Assembly (NCBI GenBank): GCA_019915135.1
Contig: JAHLMK010000028.1
Location: forward strand, 248,001 to 312,000
Source of the DNA: Strobilurus pachycystidiatus
Taxonomy: Eukaryota > Basidiomycota > Agaricomycetes > Agaricales > Physalacriaceae
Reading direction: 5' to 3'
DNA: 64,000 bases
In this document: positions 11,910 to 24,145 of the stretch, in pieces
Position numbering within the stretch: position 1 is the stretch's first letter
Layout: each line of letters begins with the position of its first letter
The notes under the pieces: generated by a model
What the model saw: only the letters and a program-made list of their open reading frames with translations
Databases searched by the model: none
What the model was told of the DNA's origin: nothing
Made by a program: the position numbers and the translations under genes

Positions 11910-13330
11910 ATGACCAATATCCTTCCGAATGCAGGCATCTCGGCACCTATTCCCGACACCTTTGACTTCGCTGCATGGACGACCTTGCCTCCCGCGCTTG
12001 ACCCAACAGGACGCTCTCTTCGCGTTCGGAACGCGCTCAACTGCAAGGCAGAGACTCACAATGAGGACAGCATCCATCTTACGCTGGCATGTCGGGATAA
12101 CCGCGCGGTCCAGGAGGCCGCCTTTGCAGGCCCTGTTTGCATACACCTCCGAGGAACTGGACCTCTTGGCGGCGAGCGAGGCGCTCTGCACAGCTGCTGG
12201 CCCCCTTCCTGTCTTCATCATTTTAGAGCTCGCGCGCAGACGCTCAGCGACAGCGACGGAGAAAGAGGGAAGGGAAAGCCGGTGCTGGGTTCTATGATAC
12301 TCGACAAGCCCATAGTTCGTGTCGCGGGAGAACGTCCGAAGGTTGTCATTCCCCAGATCATGCTCAACTCCATCCTTCACAAACTCTACCCCCCCCCCCT
12401 GCACTGGTTCACTGACGAGCGACTCGACTTTATCCAACACCGCTCGCATGAACTCGACACTAAACCCCACAAACCCGAGGCCACCGTCCTGAACCCTAAT
12501 CCCGATAAGATCATTGTCTTTGACATGGCCAAGATGACGAAAAGGGACGAATGGGGCACGGACGAACACCACAGCTGCCTGACACCCCTTCAATGGCAGG
12601 AGACGACGATGAACTTGGAGGCTGCCCTTGTGCTGTTGTCGGAAAGCCCATCTGACTCGAAGCAGGCGTCGAGGTATCACTACGCGGATCAGATGGGCCT
12701 TCACAGGTTGTTCTTTGTCAGATATGGCCGGTTCGAGCAGAACTACGCTTTGTGGTATGATTTCGAGCGGAGGGCGCGTCACGAAATTCTGCAGGGTATC
12801 ATCTTCGACAGGAATCATTACGTGGCGGAGGTGGATGGTCTCTTGCGCGCTTCGGAGGCTGCGCACCGTCAAGGTGTACGTCTTTTGGCTCCAGTAGGGA
12901 GTACTCTGGGAAAGCGCCCATCGGACTCGGATTTGCGAGGACTTTCCAAAGCGGCAAGGACGGTCGCCGTCGATTCACCGTCTGGCTGGGACGTTTCCAG
13001 CCACGATTTGCGGCCGCCTACAATCTGTGTATGTTGTGCAGGCCCCCACACTCTGAAGGATCATCCTAGTGGGGCAACAATATTTGCACCAGACGGAAAC
13101 CTTGTTTTTCGCATCTTCAGAACGGTGTTCTTCTTGTCACGCGCTCACTCAACGCTCCGGCACCACAAAAGGTTTGTATCTCTTTCAACCTGGCCGGCGG
13201 ATGTCATCACCAGCACGACGGTGCACTCCTCCACATCTGCAGCTTCTGCGGAAAGTCCCACGGGGCACTTTCTCGGGTTACGGGTCTCTGTTCACGACTC
13301 ACTAGCGCAACATCCTGATGGTAAGCACTT
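11910..13330 (+). mobile_element. Retroelement Gag-like ORF, frameshifted at the end
   Basis: From an ATG in good context (CACCATGACC, 11910) an open frame runs to about 13100. It contains LDKPIVRVAGERPKVVIPQI, PPPLHWFTDERLDFIQH, WYDFERRARHEILQGI and then CVCCAGPHTLKDHPSG. The expected C-terminal Cys/His block appears in another frame as FNLAGGCHHQHDGALLHICS followed by FCGKSHGALSRV near 13185-13290, so one or two frameshifts separate it. This layout (HWFT domain, then CC.H and CXXC..H finger) is the Gag-like ORF that in mushrooms often precedes the reverse transcriptase of DIRS-type or similar retroelements. No reverse transcriptase follows within the window, so this is a solo relic. Confidence 0.6.
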
Positions 13331-13444
13331 CACCTTGATTCTTTACCCATCCACTTTCTTTTGCCCGCTGTTTCTGGCTGTTGGTTTTCGTCCACTTCCA
13401 CTTAAGCAATCTTGGGTCTGGTCCGAGTCATGTCCTGACTGAGG

Positions 13445-14830
13445 CTGACTCGGAGACTGCCATTGAGCGGTCCGGTCGGGGGCTTTCGCTTTTGTTTTGC
13501 CTTTTGCTTTTGCCTTTTGCCTTTTGCCTTTGCCATATCCGAACTTTTGTTGACTTTTGGATCTGTCAGATCCTTAATTGTAGGAGCAGATGAGGGCTCC
13601 CCTATTTTTACCTAGTATAATCTGGCTTGTATTTTGTTCGTAATTTTGCAAGTTCTCGGGCGAGCTCAGGTGGGGTTTCGGGCAGATTTTCGGAGTCATT
13701 CCGATGTGCCCTTCAGCGAGCTTGCGTTGCGCTCTGGGAGCTCTGCTCCGAGTGGTAGGTTTGGGCTCATCGGAACCCTCTCGTCCTTGTGTACTGGAGT
13801 CGACTGGCCAAGGTCCACGGCCCAGTCAATTTCATTGACAAAACACACATTCAAAGAATGTGTACTGAGTACTGACTACCGACGTCTGACTGAGTCCTTT
13901 GACGTGCACAGTCGCGCAGTTGCCTTATCGACCTCCGTGGACGTCTGGTGCAAGGTGCGGATACGGTTTCCTTTTGGAGATTGTTCCGGAGACGGACTGG
14001 TGCAAGAGTTTGGCTGATCTGAATTCGTTAGCACTTTTGACATGTGTGATGCGTCCGATTGTACTTTTGAGATATCTCGATCCGTCAGTTGGGCAGTAGT
14101 GGCCATTGCCGCATGCCGCTGGACCGACGCGATCTGGCTCCAGCGCCAATGGCGCTCCCGATGCCTGATGCGTTGACTATCCCGCGATACCATGCGTGCG
14201 CCCAGATTTGCATTGGTCCGGTTGTTCCGCCAGTAGAACTGATGGGCCGCCCACATGGGCCGAGCAGACGTCCCAATTCCGCCAGCGTATTTGCCGGGGC
14301 TGCCGGCGTATTTGGCATCGCCTGCCAGCGTCTGTGCTTCGATCTGCCAGCGGGTTCGCCCAGGTTCGCCCAGGTAGCGAGCATATCCAATCAAAACCGC
14401 CAGCGGCATCAGACCTTCACGTCAGCGCCGCGCTGCAAACGCGCTCGCATATCTCAACTGCCCGGCCAGGGGGATGACTAGCACTGCCCGCCCACCTGTC
14501 GTCATTTTCCTAGCGCCAGCGCCTCCCGCCTCATTTCGTTTAATCCCCCAGACTCTCCAGGCGACCATTTCTCCTCCAAGTGGCGCACGTTTAGATCATT
14601 TCTCACCCGAGTGTCTTGACTGTGTGTACACTACCAGTACTTTTGCAATCAAATTGCCGTACCGATGCATTGCAATTTGAAATCGGATGAGATCCTACCC
14701 CTGCAGCTGCCCAGGCCGATGGTTAGCCGCCGGCATATTGGTAAGATGCTGCGGGCGGAGTTTGAGGTAAACGCTGGCATCAAAGACACTGCCACCCATC
14801 CTAGCTTCACTTCGATCTAACCGTACTCCT
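13445..14830. other. No supported gene; short pyrimidine-rich repeat
   Basis: Non-coding to my eye. It includes a degenerate CCTTTTG tandem run at about 13484-13535 and a GC-rich stretch at 14100-14470 with several copies of GCCAGCG/CCGGCGT-like words. It may be the tail of the neighbouring retroelement. Confidence 0.45.
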
Positions 14831-14838
14831 CAGCGGAG

Positions 14839-15616
14839 ATGTCGTACCCATCTACTAATCACCAAAAACCCTACGTCTCTCCTCCTCGACCGCCTGTGAA
14901 TCGGGGTGCCTATCGAGCACCAAGGAATATGCCTCGGCCGACCGGCAGTCTTGCTGCCATGACCGCCAGTTGGGGGTACACGGCTGTCCCAGAACCGTCA
15001 GAGGGGGAAGTCGCGAAAGACTCGTTGCACGCCTTGATCGAAAATCTTTCCGAGCTCCACGAGAGACTGTGTATAATGTTCCCAAAAGGTGTGAGATTCG
15101 AATTTCACCTGTCACTGGGAACTGACGTCTCTAGGGAAAGCCACCACCAATTCTCAAGAGGCCGAACCTGACCGCAAGGACGAGTCTGGGGAAGATGGTG
15201 ACTTCGAACCCAGTGCGCGCGAACTACACCCGGACCTAGTCAAGTGGATGGAGAAGACAGGGAGGTCTGAGCGCAGATGGACGAACTGTTTCCATGCACT
15301 TGGGGTGGATTCTCCTGTCAAATTACGCTTTCTGGCTCAGGGTGAGCAAGCACTTCCTCATGATGTTATCTGACTAACCAGTTGTGGCGCAGTGCTCATT
15401 GAAGACCAAGACAGCAGTGCCTGCGACGGTCCCATCACAGAAGCGGTGTGGAATGTCTTCATAAAGGCCTTCCCAACCTTGGACGAACCCAACGAAGAGT
15501 ACAAGCTGAGGGATGACTTGCGGGACCTGCTTCGCGATGATGAACTGCTGGTCGAAGACATTCAAGAGAAGGCAGAGGACGAGGAGGAGGAGAGACGCCT
15601 GCACATCGGGAAATAG
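14839..15616 (+). CDS. Small acidic protein of unknown function, 3 exons
   Basis: Exons 14839-15088, 15135-15341 and 15393-15616 total 681 nt and give 226 residues. Both introns (46 and 51 nt) have GT..AG ends, in phases 1 and 1, and all three joins keep the frame. The protein starts MSYPSTNHQKPYVSPPRPP, is Pro-rich for 40 residues, has a helical stretch DSLHALIENLSELHERL, and ends with a strongly acidic helix (LRDDLRDLLRDDELLVEDI). No catalytic motif or membrane segment is visible. It stands alone on the plus strand beside retroelement debris. I do not recognise the family. Confidence 0.7.
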
Positions 15617-15619
15617 AGA

Positions 15620-16138
15620 ATAGAACAAACTGCGATATCTAATAAAGGTTGTATATGCAATATCATAGTACAGTGAATCTGCGTTACAGGCGTATGGACA
15701 ACAAACAAGCCGCGGGCAGGTTTTGGGGAGTCCGTAGCGCCCATGTTTCTCCTGGGGGCACATTTAGTAGGAATGCTGCCAGGCATGCCCCAGCCGTGCC
15801 CGAAGTGTGCCCGATCCTGCCCGATCGGAGATTTGACTAGATTTGATGGCTCTCTAATCTATTTCGAATTTGATACTCGAGCGTGGCCTGGGCTGGGCGG
15901 ATCCAGGTTTCTCCGAGCAGACCTCACTACACCGCTGGCAAATACGAGTTTTTGTGCCCCCAGTTACAGATTCCCGCTCGCGCCCTTAGCACAGGTGTCC
16001 GTCCATCCAGCCCTTCCCTTATTTATATCTCACAGTGGACTGGAGCCCGAGATGTTGCTTGTGTCAAGAACAAGATCATACAATTCAAGCCATACATATA
16101 AGTACAACACGCAAAAATACAACAAAATGCCTTGGATG
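15620..16138. other. No supported gene
   Basis: Spacer between the 3' ends of two converging genes. An open frame on the plus strand begins here but continues through the antisense of the next gene and carries no motif. Confidence 0.5.
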
Positions 16139-17470
16139 CTACGAGTGAACGTAAGGAGCAAGTTTCTCTTCACAAAACACGTTCAGCCCATGTGCCGCCT
16201 TCTTTGCCTCCCTATTCAGCCTGAGACTCCGCTCCCAATCTCCTTGTTTGAGAGGACCCTTCTCCGCGTTGAGGTAAGATTTGACCCGAGACTGATACCA
16301 CGACTCAGCGTCCTCCGTCCACATGCCAACATTGAAACCACTGGCCCGCCATCCACCTTGGCGAGGGAACCAGGATATGTATGCAGGATCATGTGGATAG
16401 CGGGCATCCACGACACGATAGACCCCACAGATGATGTCAATCTGGTCGTCTGTCAATCGTTCCTCGCACAGTACCACGCCACTTGCGAGAGTGGATCGTT
16501 GACCTGTAACCTCCACCTTGCGCCCTGGACCCGTCAGGATGATGGATGAATCTTCTACATGTTCCATGGCAAGCCGCCAGAATATCTTTCCTGCCATCAA
16601 CGCCGCCCGCAGGACACTGGTGTGCGATAGAAGTGCCGTACGACGAGCAAGGTATTGCTGATAGTCGTATATTGTAGGCCGGAAAGGGTGATGTCGTGTC
16701 GGAATAACAGAAACGGGAAGAGGGCGCTCAAGGCGGTGCCCAACTGCCTCTATCGCCAAGGAGAATCGAATGCCTAAGCTGGTGAGCATCATTAAAGCTT
16801 CCTCCGGCGTACGGTACGAAATCTGTCGCAAGAATAAGATAACGTCCGTGGCCCGAAAGACGAGAATCCGCAGATCCTCAAGGGCTGGGCAGTCGACCAA
16901 GACAATTTGGTAGACACTCTCGTCCAGGAATGTGTAAGACAACTTGGTAATCACGGTTCGGTTCAGAACCTGTGGCCGTAGAGGAGATGCATGGGGTGTG
17001 GATAGATCGCAGAATTGTGCCAGAGGATTATGCGGTAGAGTGTTAGCGTGCCCAGTGTAGTGTGAATAATGGTCCAAGTATCCCTCGAGATCTTCCAACG
17101 ACGCATGGGTCAGTGAATAGCTCGGATCATGCACGCCGTAACCACATGCCAACAATCGCCGGCAGCGTTTATAGTGGGGACTAGTGGCTGAAGATAGAGC
17201 CAGTGCCGCTGCACATGAAGGACGCAGGAAGAGGGAAGGTGGAAGCAGCATCCCGTGGATCTGAGTGAGAATGCCACCAAAGGGGAGGACATCGATGTTC
17301 CGCGTCTGGAGAGCTGGTGGATGCAAAGCAAATAGTCGACGATATTCGCCATGTGAGATTAGAAGAGGAGCATATTCCTCGTCAATCTCTCCCTCCTCCA
17401 GGGCTAGACCGTCGAATTCGGTGGGTTCTGTCGCTGAGCAAGGACCGGCAAACTCAACACAGTTTTCCAT
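16139..17470 (-). CDS. Conserved fungal protein of unknown function, single exon
   Basis: An uninterrupted 443-codon frame starts MENCVEFAGPCSATEPTEFD. Its C-terminal half resembles the C-terminal third of the 973-residue gene at 30055-33075. Paired blocks include LTDDQIDIICGVYRV against LTEEEEYQMVGAYEV and WFPRQGGWRASGFNVGMWTE against FFPTVNPWNSSGLRLNYWS. Both also have a shared ladder of GxxFxW/RxA helices before these blocks. The two therefore belong to one family, which I know only as an unnamed, often multi-copy family in mushrooms. No signal peptide or catalytic motif is visible. The long open frame with even codon use suggests an intact gene. Confidence 0.75.
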   Translation of the reverse strand: MENCVEFAGPCSATEPTEFDGLALEEGEIDEEYAPLLISHGEYRRLFALHPPALQTRNIDVLPFGGILTQIHGMLLPPSLFLRPSCAAALALSSATSPHYKRCRRLLACGYGVHDPSYSLTHASLEDLEGYLDHYSHYTGHANTLPHNPLAQFCDLSTPHASPLRPQVLNRTVITKLSYTFLDESVYQIVLVDCPALEDLRILVFRATDVILFLRQISYRTPEEALMMLTSLGIRFSLAIEAVGHRLERPLPVSVIPTRHHPFRPTIYDYQQYLARRTALLSHTSVLRAALMAGKIFWRLAMEHVEDSSIILTGPGRKVEVTGQRSTLASGVVLCEERLTDDQIDIICGVYRVVDARYPHDPAYISWFPRQGGWRASGFNVGMWTEDAESWYQSRVKSYLNAEKGPLKQGDWERSLRLNREAKKAAHGLNVFCEEKLAPYVHS

Positions 17471-17944
17471 ACCCCCACCACCACTTCGGGCCAGTATCAG
17501 ACATTTTGTAGCATTTTCGGGGGTCCTGGTACGACCCAGGTTCCCGCAACCAGAATTGCGGTTTCGGAATCACTTCTTGTACGTGAGATCTGGATCTGGA
17601 TCAGTTCAAACACCAAGCTTCCACTAATGATTGCATCGGGTACCACGACTGCGTCCACTAAGTGTAAACACGAATTCTCCAGATGTCCTAGCAGGCTGTG
17701 TTCCTTGGTCTTCCATTCCGGGAGGTGTTTTCATAACACTCTTCGTCGGTCTATCAATGCACCATCAACATTCGTCACACCACAAGCATAACAGACGAAC
17801 GGTGCCCTCTTCCTCTGACCCAAAACACGCGGCCAACGTCTGTACTCCCTTTTGAGGAACGGATTTCATCACGCCAAAGATGGACGCCCATTTTTGGCGG
17901 GAGCTTGTTCACAAGCGAAGCATGATCCCGTCGTGTATAGTAAA

Positions 17945-20900
17945 TTATGGTCCTATATCGCCCGCTAATGACGGGCCGCAGGTTGCGAAGTCAGCAGATG
18001 ATCTGGCTGGGTGAGGCGCAAAAGAGTAGAAATGAGATCTCCCAGATGTTTCGTAGCGTACAGCTTGATGTGCCGGCCGAGGTCAGTGAAGAGTTCAATG
18101 CACCACGCAATGCGACGGCGGACCTTGTAGCTTGAAGTCATGTCTTCGATAATTGATACGTGGGTGGCTGTCCCTACTATAGGTTACGGGTTCAGAATCT
18201 GACATTGAGCCCGAAGATTACTGACATCGCGTAGTCAAGGTATTCGATATACCCTTGATTAGATCCTCGCGACTTCGAAGCTCGCTGAGATGATAGAACG
18301 CGGTGAAAATCTGGAACTTGTCCATTAGTACCTAGGTGAAGACGAAGGCTTACTCATTGTCAATTCCATCCTTATGATTACTCAAGCGATACTTCTGCCG
18401 TAATGTTGTCAATGTCGCCCATTTCATGTTAGCCTGCGTCAGTGAAAAGACTCACCTTGGAAGACGAAAGAATCACCTTGATCTTGGGCATGTCTGAGAA
18501 CCGGTGACTGAAAGGGTGGAAGAAGCCCATTAAGCTCTTCATGAACTTCGACGCCCTCATCGCTTCCTCCATCCGCTTGAGATTCAGCAGTGGGCCTTCG
18601 ATCAACTCGAGCAGTAGGTCGAAGTTCCACTTGGTGTGGTCTTTGTACGCGAAGATCACCTACTTGTGAGTGTTAGAGCGCAACCACTCAGACCGAAAGA
18701 TGCACCTGCGTGTCCAAGATCGCAGTCTGGAAGGTTTTATCCTCCATCTGCATGCTCATCTTGAGCTTCACTTGTTAGACCTGCCGCTGGCCACGTCGGA
18801 CTGGGTCCTCGACGGAGTTTGCCCTGCGCGAACACGAAATCGAGGCAATGGGAGCGTTGCAATAGAGCCTTACCGAGCTCGGGACTGCTTTACGAGTCCT
18901 GGTTGCAATCTCGCGCGATTACGGTCGAGACTATCCATAGCAGACATCGTGAATGTACCAATTATACGTTGCTCTCCATCCTTGTAATCCGCCGCCATAC
19001 CGAATATTTCGGGCACCGTTTGGATACGGGCTGCAACCCACAAAGGAAGAACACGATTAGCAAGCTGCAGAACCTCGGCCATCAGTAGAGTCGCCTTCCG
19101 AGAGAGATTCGACCCGGTCGTTGTCTCAGAGACCATGGTGGTCAGGGCCTGGTCACACTGTCAGCTACATTGAAGGTGAGAGGCTACGAAACTCACGTAC
19201 AGCAGCCCGGTATTTGTGAATATGAGCACCAGGAGCGCAATATATTGATCAGTCAGCCTCAAGGTCTGTGATCGCCGTTCGCCGTGGTCGGCTTCTTTCT
19301 TCGGTGCTGGAGGACGATTAGGGCGTATTAGCTGGGCGCTGAAAGTACTTCTAGCCGCCAGAAGTGAATTGATGGCAGAAAATTGGCCGAAGTTTTGCGG
19401 AAAGAAAGTGACGACATGCGCGAACACAGCTTGCTTCGCTCGCCCGCCGCTGCCTGCCTCCTCCTCAACCTTCAACGCAGTCTACAGGCGCTCGTTATAT
19501 GATTGCTATGAGCCCAAGATAGTCGTCACTCGTCTCAGATGGCACTTAACAATCTATCAGTATGTCTGCAGGGCGTGACTGATGCCAAATTTTGGCCGAG
19601 ATTTTGCTGAAACTGTGAGCCACTTTCGGCGGCTGGAACTACTTTTGGCGCCCAGCTAATACGCTCTATTGTCTTGACTATGACAGCGCTTCTTGTACAC
19701 TTGGAAAACATATATGAACAGGCGCGAAATGACAACTTCAGGAGGGTTTTCTTACTTGTCAACCGTCGGCCGTCGATGAATTCGAAGGTCTGATACCACT
19801 CTGGTGTCTTGATCTTCAGAAGGTCGAAGAACATGTTCAGTATGATTTCCTTCGCAGATCATTAGCGAATAGAACCGAGAGGAATCCAACAACATACTCT
19901 CGACTCCAATGACGGTATTCGAAGTGTCAATCAGAGACCGGAGCGCACGCATGTCCGCCATACATAGAGTCAAACATTGGCCGGAGAAAAAGCAGACGGG
20001 ACGTCCACTCCAACTTCTCAGCATGCCTTGAATATAATCTTCGTACAGCTTTTCATGTGTTCGGTATGGTCAGGCCCTTTGCCATAGGCGTCCGTGATGG
20101 CAGCCAATGCAATCTAGTGGACGCTGAGTGGACTTAACGCCGATCGTACGAAATGCCCTCACCGCCAGGTCAGTCCCTACTGTGAAATACGTACGTGTCC
20201 GAGGGGAATCTCCCACCGGGCCGCCATACGAGGTCAATATCAATGAGAACTGTACATGGTCCGCAACCGCAATGAATGCTCTCATGATGGTTTCTGATAG
20301 CGGCACAAGACCAGGAAATTTGCTGTTCCTTACCTGTGGATATTTAGCCAACTAGAAGACCGCAGGGCGCGTTTGAATTGCGTACTTGACAATATACCAA
20401 TCAAGAGGCTGTTCAAGAAGACGTTTCACTGGATCGTGGTCGACCAGGGCTAACCTGATGATGCGATATGCGGCTGAGTGACAATGTGTTGATCGCTTAT
20501 CGGCAAGTGCGGGAAGGACGCTGTGTGGGGGTGGTCAAATAACGCGGCCAAGTGGAAAAGAGGAGCGTACGCCTGAACGATATCGGTGATGCTGGCGAAT
20601 TCGCCAACTCTTGCATAGTTTCAATCCACGGCCTATAAGCTTCGGGGACGCCGGAATTGATGGGGACCGAGGTGGACGAGGCGCCAGCATTCAGCACTGG
20701 AGGGGAGGTGGGCCGGAGGAGTGCAACAAGACCCAAGACGCAGTTATTGGCATTTTGCAAGGCAGTTCGAAAGTCTCGCCTGCGTATAGAGATCAGTTGG
20801 GGAAGGTGTGCACGACCGCCGTAAGCGTACCCCGTTCGTCCATAGCGCTGAGCGAAGGGAAATGGCCTTTTTGGAATTCCTTGTGCGCGGCTGGCGGCGG

Positions 20901-21400
20901 CACCATTGATCTGTTTGCCCTTGTCGATGGATGACTCTGCAGTGGTGAAGATGAGCTCGCGTGGTGACGCGAAGAGTAAGTAGCGTGCGCCTACGTATGT
21001 CGGACCGTTTGCTGGTGATAGCCTCAATCCTACTCCTGGATATGTCGAGCTCGGATTCCACTTGGAGAGGAAGGGCGTCCTAGGGATATACATCAGTGTC
21101 GATGCGCAATTGACAATAATTAGCACGCCACCGTCAGAGGCATATTCAGCATGTTCTCCGCCCCTTCCATGATGTGATTCTGCTTCATAACCCTGTTGTT
21201 GAGCTCAAGAAGCTAACACAAGTCGTACATCTGCGCCGTTCGGTGTAGTATCGCACCTGCTGGACTGGTCCTGCCCGTCCATATCAGTGAAGGAAATCGC
21301 GTCGTCATTGTCGATTATTGGCCCACTGTTCACGAGTGTTATCGACGATGATGGCTGCGATGCAGGCGGATTGTCGAAGAAAAGGCGTTTTGATGGCAAA
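17945..21400 (-). pseudogene. RICTOR/Ste16 (TORC2 subunit) homologue, damaged
   Basis: Exon-like blocks in the right order match RICTOR, the scaffold of TOR complex 2 at the plasma membrane. They are an HR1-like start (LLELNNRVMKQNHIMEGAEN, ESELDISRSRIEAI), AAYRIIRLALVDHDPVKRLL, EQPLDWYIVK, LVPLSETIMRAFIAVADH, DMRALRSLIDT, MFFDLLKIKTPEWYQTF, LRLTDQYIALLVLIFTN, TTTGSNLSRKATLLMAEVLQ, FHPFSHRFSDMPKIK, RLSNHKDGIDNE and LYATKHLGDLI. Several introns are clear, for example 18664-18702 joining TFQTAILDTQ to VIFAYKDHTKWNFD. A TAA at 18775-18777 interrupts GQRQV|QVKLKM where a Glu codon is expected, and I cannot join several blocks without a frame change (near 20400 and 20750-21100). RICTOR is normally longer and essential, so a second, intact copy probably exists elsewhere. 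Confidence 0.75.
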
Positions 21401-22097
21401 TCAGATCATTCCGGCATCACTTTCGTTTTGACGTTTTGACGAAGCAAGGTGCACTATGTAGTGGTGGCGAACGGAAGATCGAGTTCAGATGTTACGAGCG
21501 CAACAATTGAAGATTCGCAGACTATTCGGAGATAATGAGTATAATAAGTACGAGCAATGAGTTACTCACTGTTCACTCATTTGAACAAAAGGGTTGAGGG
21601 AATCAGGGGATGACCCTCATCCTCATTGTTTGGCTGTTGTTGGCAGGGGCTGAAAAGTTCTGATCGAGCCGTGCGGTTAAATAAAAATAGCTTCTACAGT
21701 AGGCAGGACGGCACGATCAAAATTTTCATCCCCGCATGTGGCTCTTCGTTTTCTTAATCTGCTGTGATAGCGTCCAGGTGATAATGCTCCGAATATCAGT
21801 TAGTACCTGAGCGCTATATCATTATGTCACTGCCTCAACAATAGTTCGCCTGAACAATATGGATTCCCCATCGCAATTGGTTCCTCTTTGACCTGGTCAA
21901 TTATTCCAATTGTAAGTTACCTCTTTCGTGTGATGTCACTGCCTCAACAATAGTTCGCCTGAACAATATGGATTCCCCATCGCAATTGGTTCCTCCTTGA
22001 CCTGGTCACTTATTCCAATTGTAAGTTACCTCTTTCGTGTGAAAGGCTCTATGGTCTTATATGATCCACTAAGCTACGCCTAGTCCTAAAATCAAAC
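21401..22097. other. AT-richer spacer with a 109-bp tandem duplication
   Basis: No reading frame of interest. The right part is a two-copy direct repeat, annotated separately, lying just upstream of the start codon of the next gene, so it probably sits in that gene's promoter. Confidence 0.5.
21824..22041. repeat. 109-bp direct tandem duplication
   Basis: Copy 1 is 21824-21932 and copy 2 is 21933-22041. They differ at about two bases (CTCTTTG/CTCCTTG and CAATTA/CACTTA), so the duplication is recent. Each copy ends with AATTGTAAGTTACC, which contains a consensus 5' splice site. Confidence 0.9.
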
Positions 22098-23625
22098 ATG
22101 ACTTCTTCCAGGAGAACTCATTCGGCCAGAAAATCTTCCCAGCAGGAAACGCCTCGCGCCACGCTCTTGCAGCGGTATCGTCCGTACACCAGAGGCTACG
22201 TGAAGCAAGTCACAGGCCACGACCCTTCTCGTTTTGCTCTCGCGTCATATCAACGGCAGCTTGCCCGATTTACGAGGGAAGAGGATATTGTGACTTTCAA
22301 CCCACAAGACAAAAGTTGGGAACGATGGGACCGGTAAGCTTTCAATTATCTCTCTCTCACAAGGTACTCAAAGTCATTCTCTGGAGGCCATATATTCAAC
22401 TGCCAGATGGCTGCCTGACGAATTTGCATGCTTATCAGTTTTCCTCAGTCACACCATTCCCTCCGCCAATTCTATGCCCCCATTCTCTCAATCTTCTGCG
22501 AAGCCTTGAAGAATGCACCATGTCTTACCATAGGGGGGAAGGATCGGCTCCGGACTTCTATCAGGTCGCTCATAGCCTCCACCAGTGTGATTTCAGGGGT
22601 GAGCTGGTATGCGACACTGTATCCATCGTCTCAAATATGCTCTTAGTGATCATACCGAACTTATATGATGCTCACACCTTTCCCGCCCCCAAAGACTCCC
22701 CATCGCCTATCCTCCCTCCGCTTCCAGAGCTAGACGGATCTCACAGCTCAGTGGCTATCCTCCGCAAACCCATTCTGCTGGACAGAAGACGTTCTGCCCC
22801 CCGACGTGCTGATGGATCCTCTTTCTTTGCCTTCTTCAAACCAGAGCAGGCCAGGCTTCGCGCACTTCACGGTTATATCTGCTCTTTTGGATGTTAGCCC
22901 CTAGATCTGATCATTCTGGCAGATATTGATTTCTGCACTGAGATGGAGCAGACTTATAAGCGAGGGGATTTTCAACGCTGTGAGTAATCATTATCTGAAC
23001 TCTAGTCCGACTGACAAATAATGAATAGACCCAAATCTGCATCCTATGCATAGCGAAACTATTCCCTTTCTTCTCAGGATGTGGGACCTGAAAGCTAATC
23101 CAAACGGACGATACCTGGTGGACCGTTTCTTACAGTTCCAGAATAGCGAGGCTGGAATGGTCATCCAAGACCTGTTCTCCGCACATGGGGTGTCGAGCCA
23201 TGACTGGTTGGCGCTTCGAGGATTTGCCACTACGTGTACAGTTTGCTCCTGCTGCTACTCGTCCGATGGTTACGAGGATCATCTGAACCAAGATGGTACA
23301 TGTAGTAATTGGTTTGAGCCTGTGCTCCGTTCGTATCTTTCAGCTTAGTTCAGTGTCGCATTCGCTCATTATCATAGCAGCTGGGCATACCTCGAAACTT
23401 AGCCTTAAAAGGTCCCCACCAAGGCGAATGGATGACTTACGATCCGATTCTATGCGCCAATCTGCAGGTTACGCGGCCTTCCAGCAATGGAACTCCCGAG
23501 TAGGCGTATCTCAGAATGTATGGGCTTTGTTGTCAACGGTAGCGCTTCCCTGCTGTATGTGTGAGCAGACTCGAGTCTACGAAGCTCATTGCGCTCATAT
23601 AAGCTATGACGGAGACTGCCGGTAA
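22098..23625 (+). CDS. Multi-exon protein with two related Cys/His motifs
   Basis: Exon 1 (22098-22333) starts MTSSRRTHSARKSSQQETPR and ends SWERWDR at a GTAAGC donor. Later exon-like pieces are HSLRQFYAPILSIFCEALKN (about 22440-22600), ILRKPILLDRRRSAPRRADG (about 22760-22850), IPFLLRMWDLKANPNGRYLV (about 23060) and QSAGYAAFQQWNSRVGVSQN (about 23460-23530). Two segments look like diverged copies of one metal-binding motif: CSCCYSSDGYEDHLNQDGTC (23245-23310) and CCMCEQTRVYEAHCAHISYD followed by GDC (23550-23621). They share Cys-X2-Cys, an aromatic-Glu pair, His and a closing Asp-Gly-X-Cys. I cannot place the introns at every join, and the 3' end is uncertain because a GTAAGT donor follows the second motif. 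Family unknown; nucleic-acid or protein binding through zinc is inference. Confidence 0.5.
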
Positions 23626-23639
23626 GTACTTGTAGACCA

Positions 23640-24140
23640 AGTATGTATAAAATATGAATATTTGGACAATTTGAATGTGGATTTGCGAGTCTACATGAGT
23701 TCGTTCTCCTTGCGCAGCTAATCAGAAGGGATAACGATACTGCACCTCGTTATGTCGAGTTCCAGGACAGGAACGAATGACTCGACGGTCTGGAACGAAT
23801 GACTCGACGGCGATGTAGCACTAGACCGATCATGTCGGCGCTATTTCTGAGCGTTGGCTTTCGCGATCGTGTATCCTTTTCGTCTCCGCCAACGCTCTCT
23901 ATTGACGGTAAAAGATTCGCGAAGATAGAAGGTTGCGTTACTGATCAAGACGGACGATCATGGGTTTATGATGGGCTTGTCGTCGCCTATTAGTATTATC
24001 GAAGCACCCGCGGGTCAGCGAGCGTTTTCGACTGGCTGTTCAGTATCAAATGATTCACTAGAAGCTAGCGTAAAGAAAGGAACCTGCTTGAAGACTGTTA
24101 CAAGAAATACGAACGACTAGAAGCAACAGCTAAAATCAAC
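23640..24140. other. No supported gene; 22-bp duplication
   Basis: A short repeat, GGAACGAATGACTCGACGG, occurs twice around 23771-23811 (22-bp period). A further exon of the preceding gene may lie here, but I cannot support it. Confidence 0.4.
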
Positions 24141-24145
24141 CCGGC

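Noticed and set aside
11865..12872. 335-codon minus-strand ORF
   Set aside because: Antisense of the retroelement Gag-like ORF; no motif of its own and the plus frame carries the family blocks.
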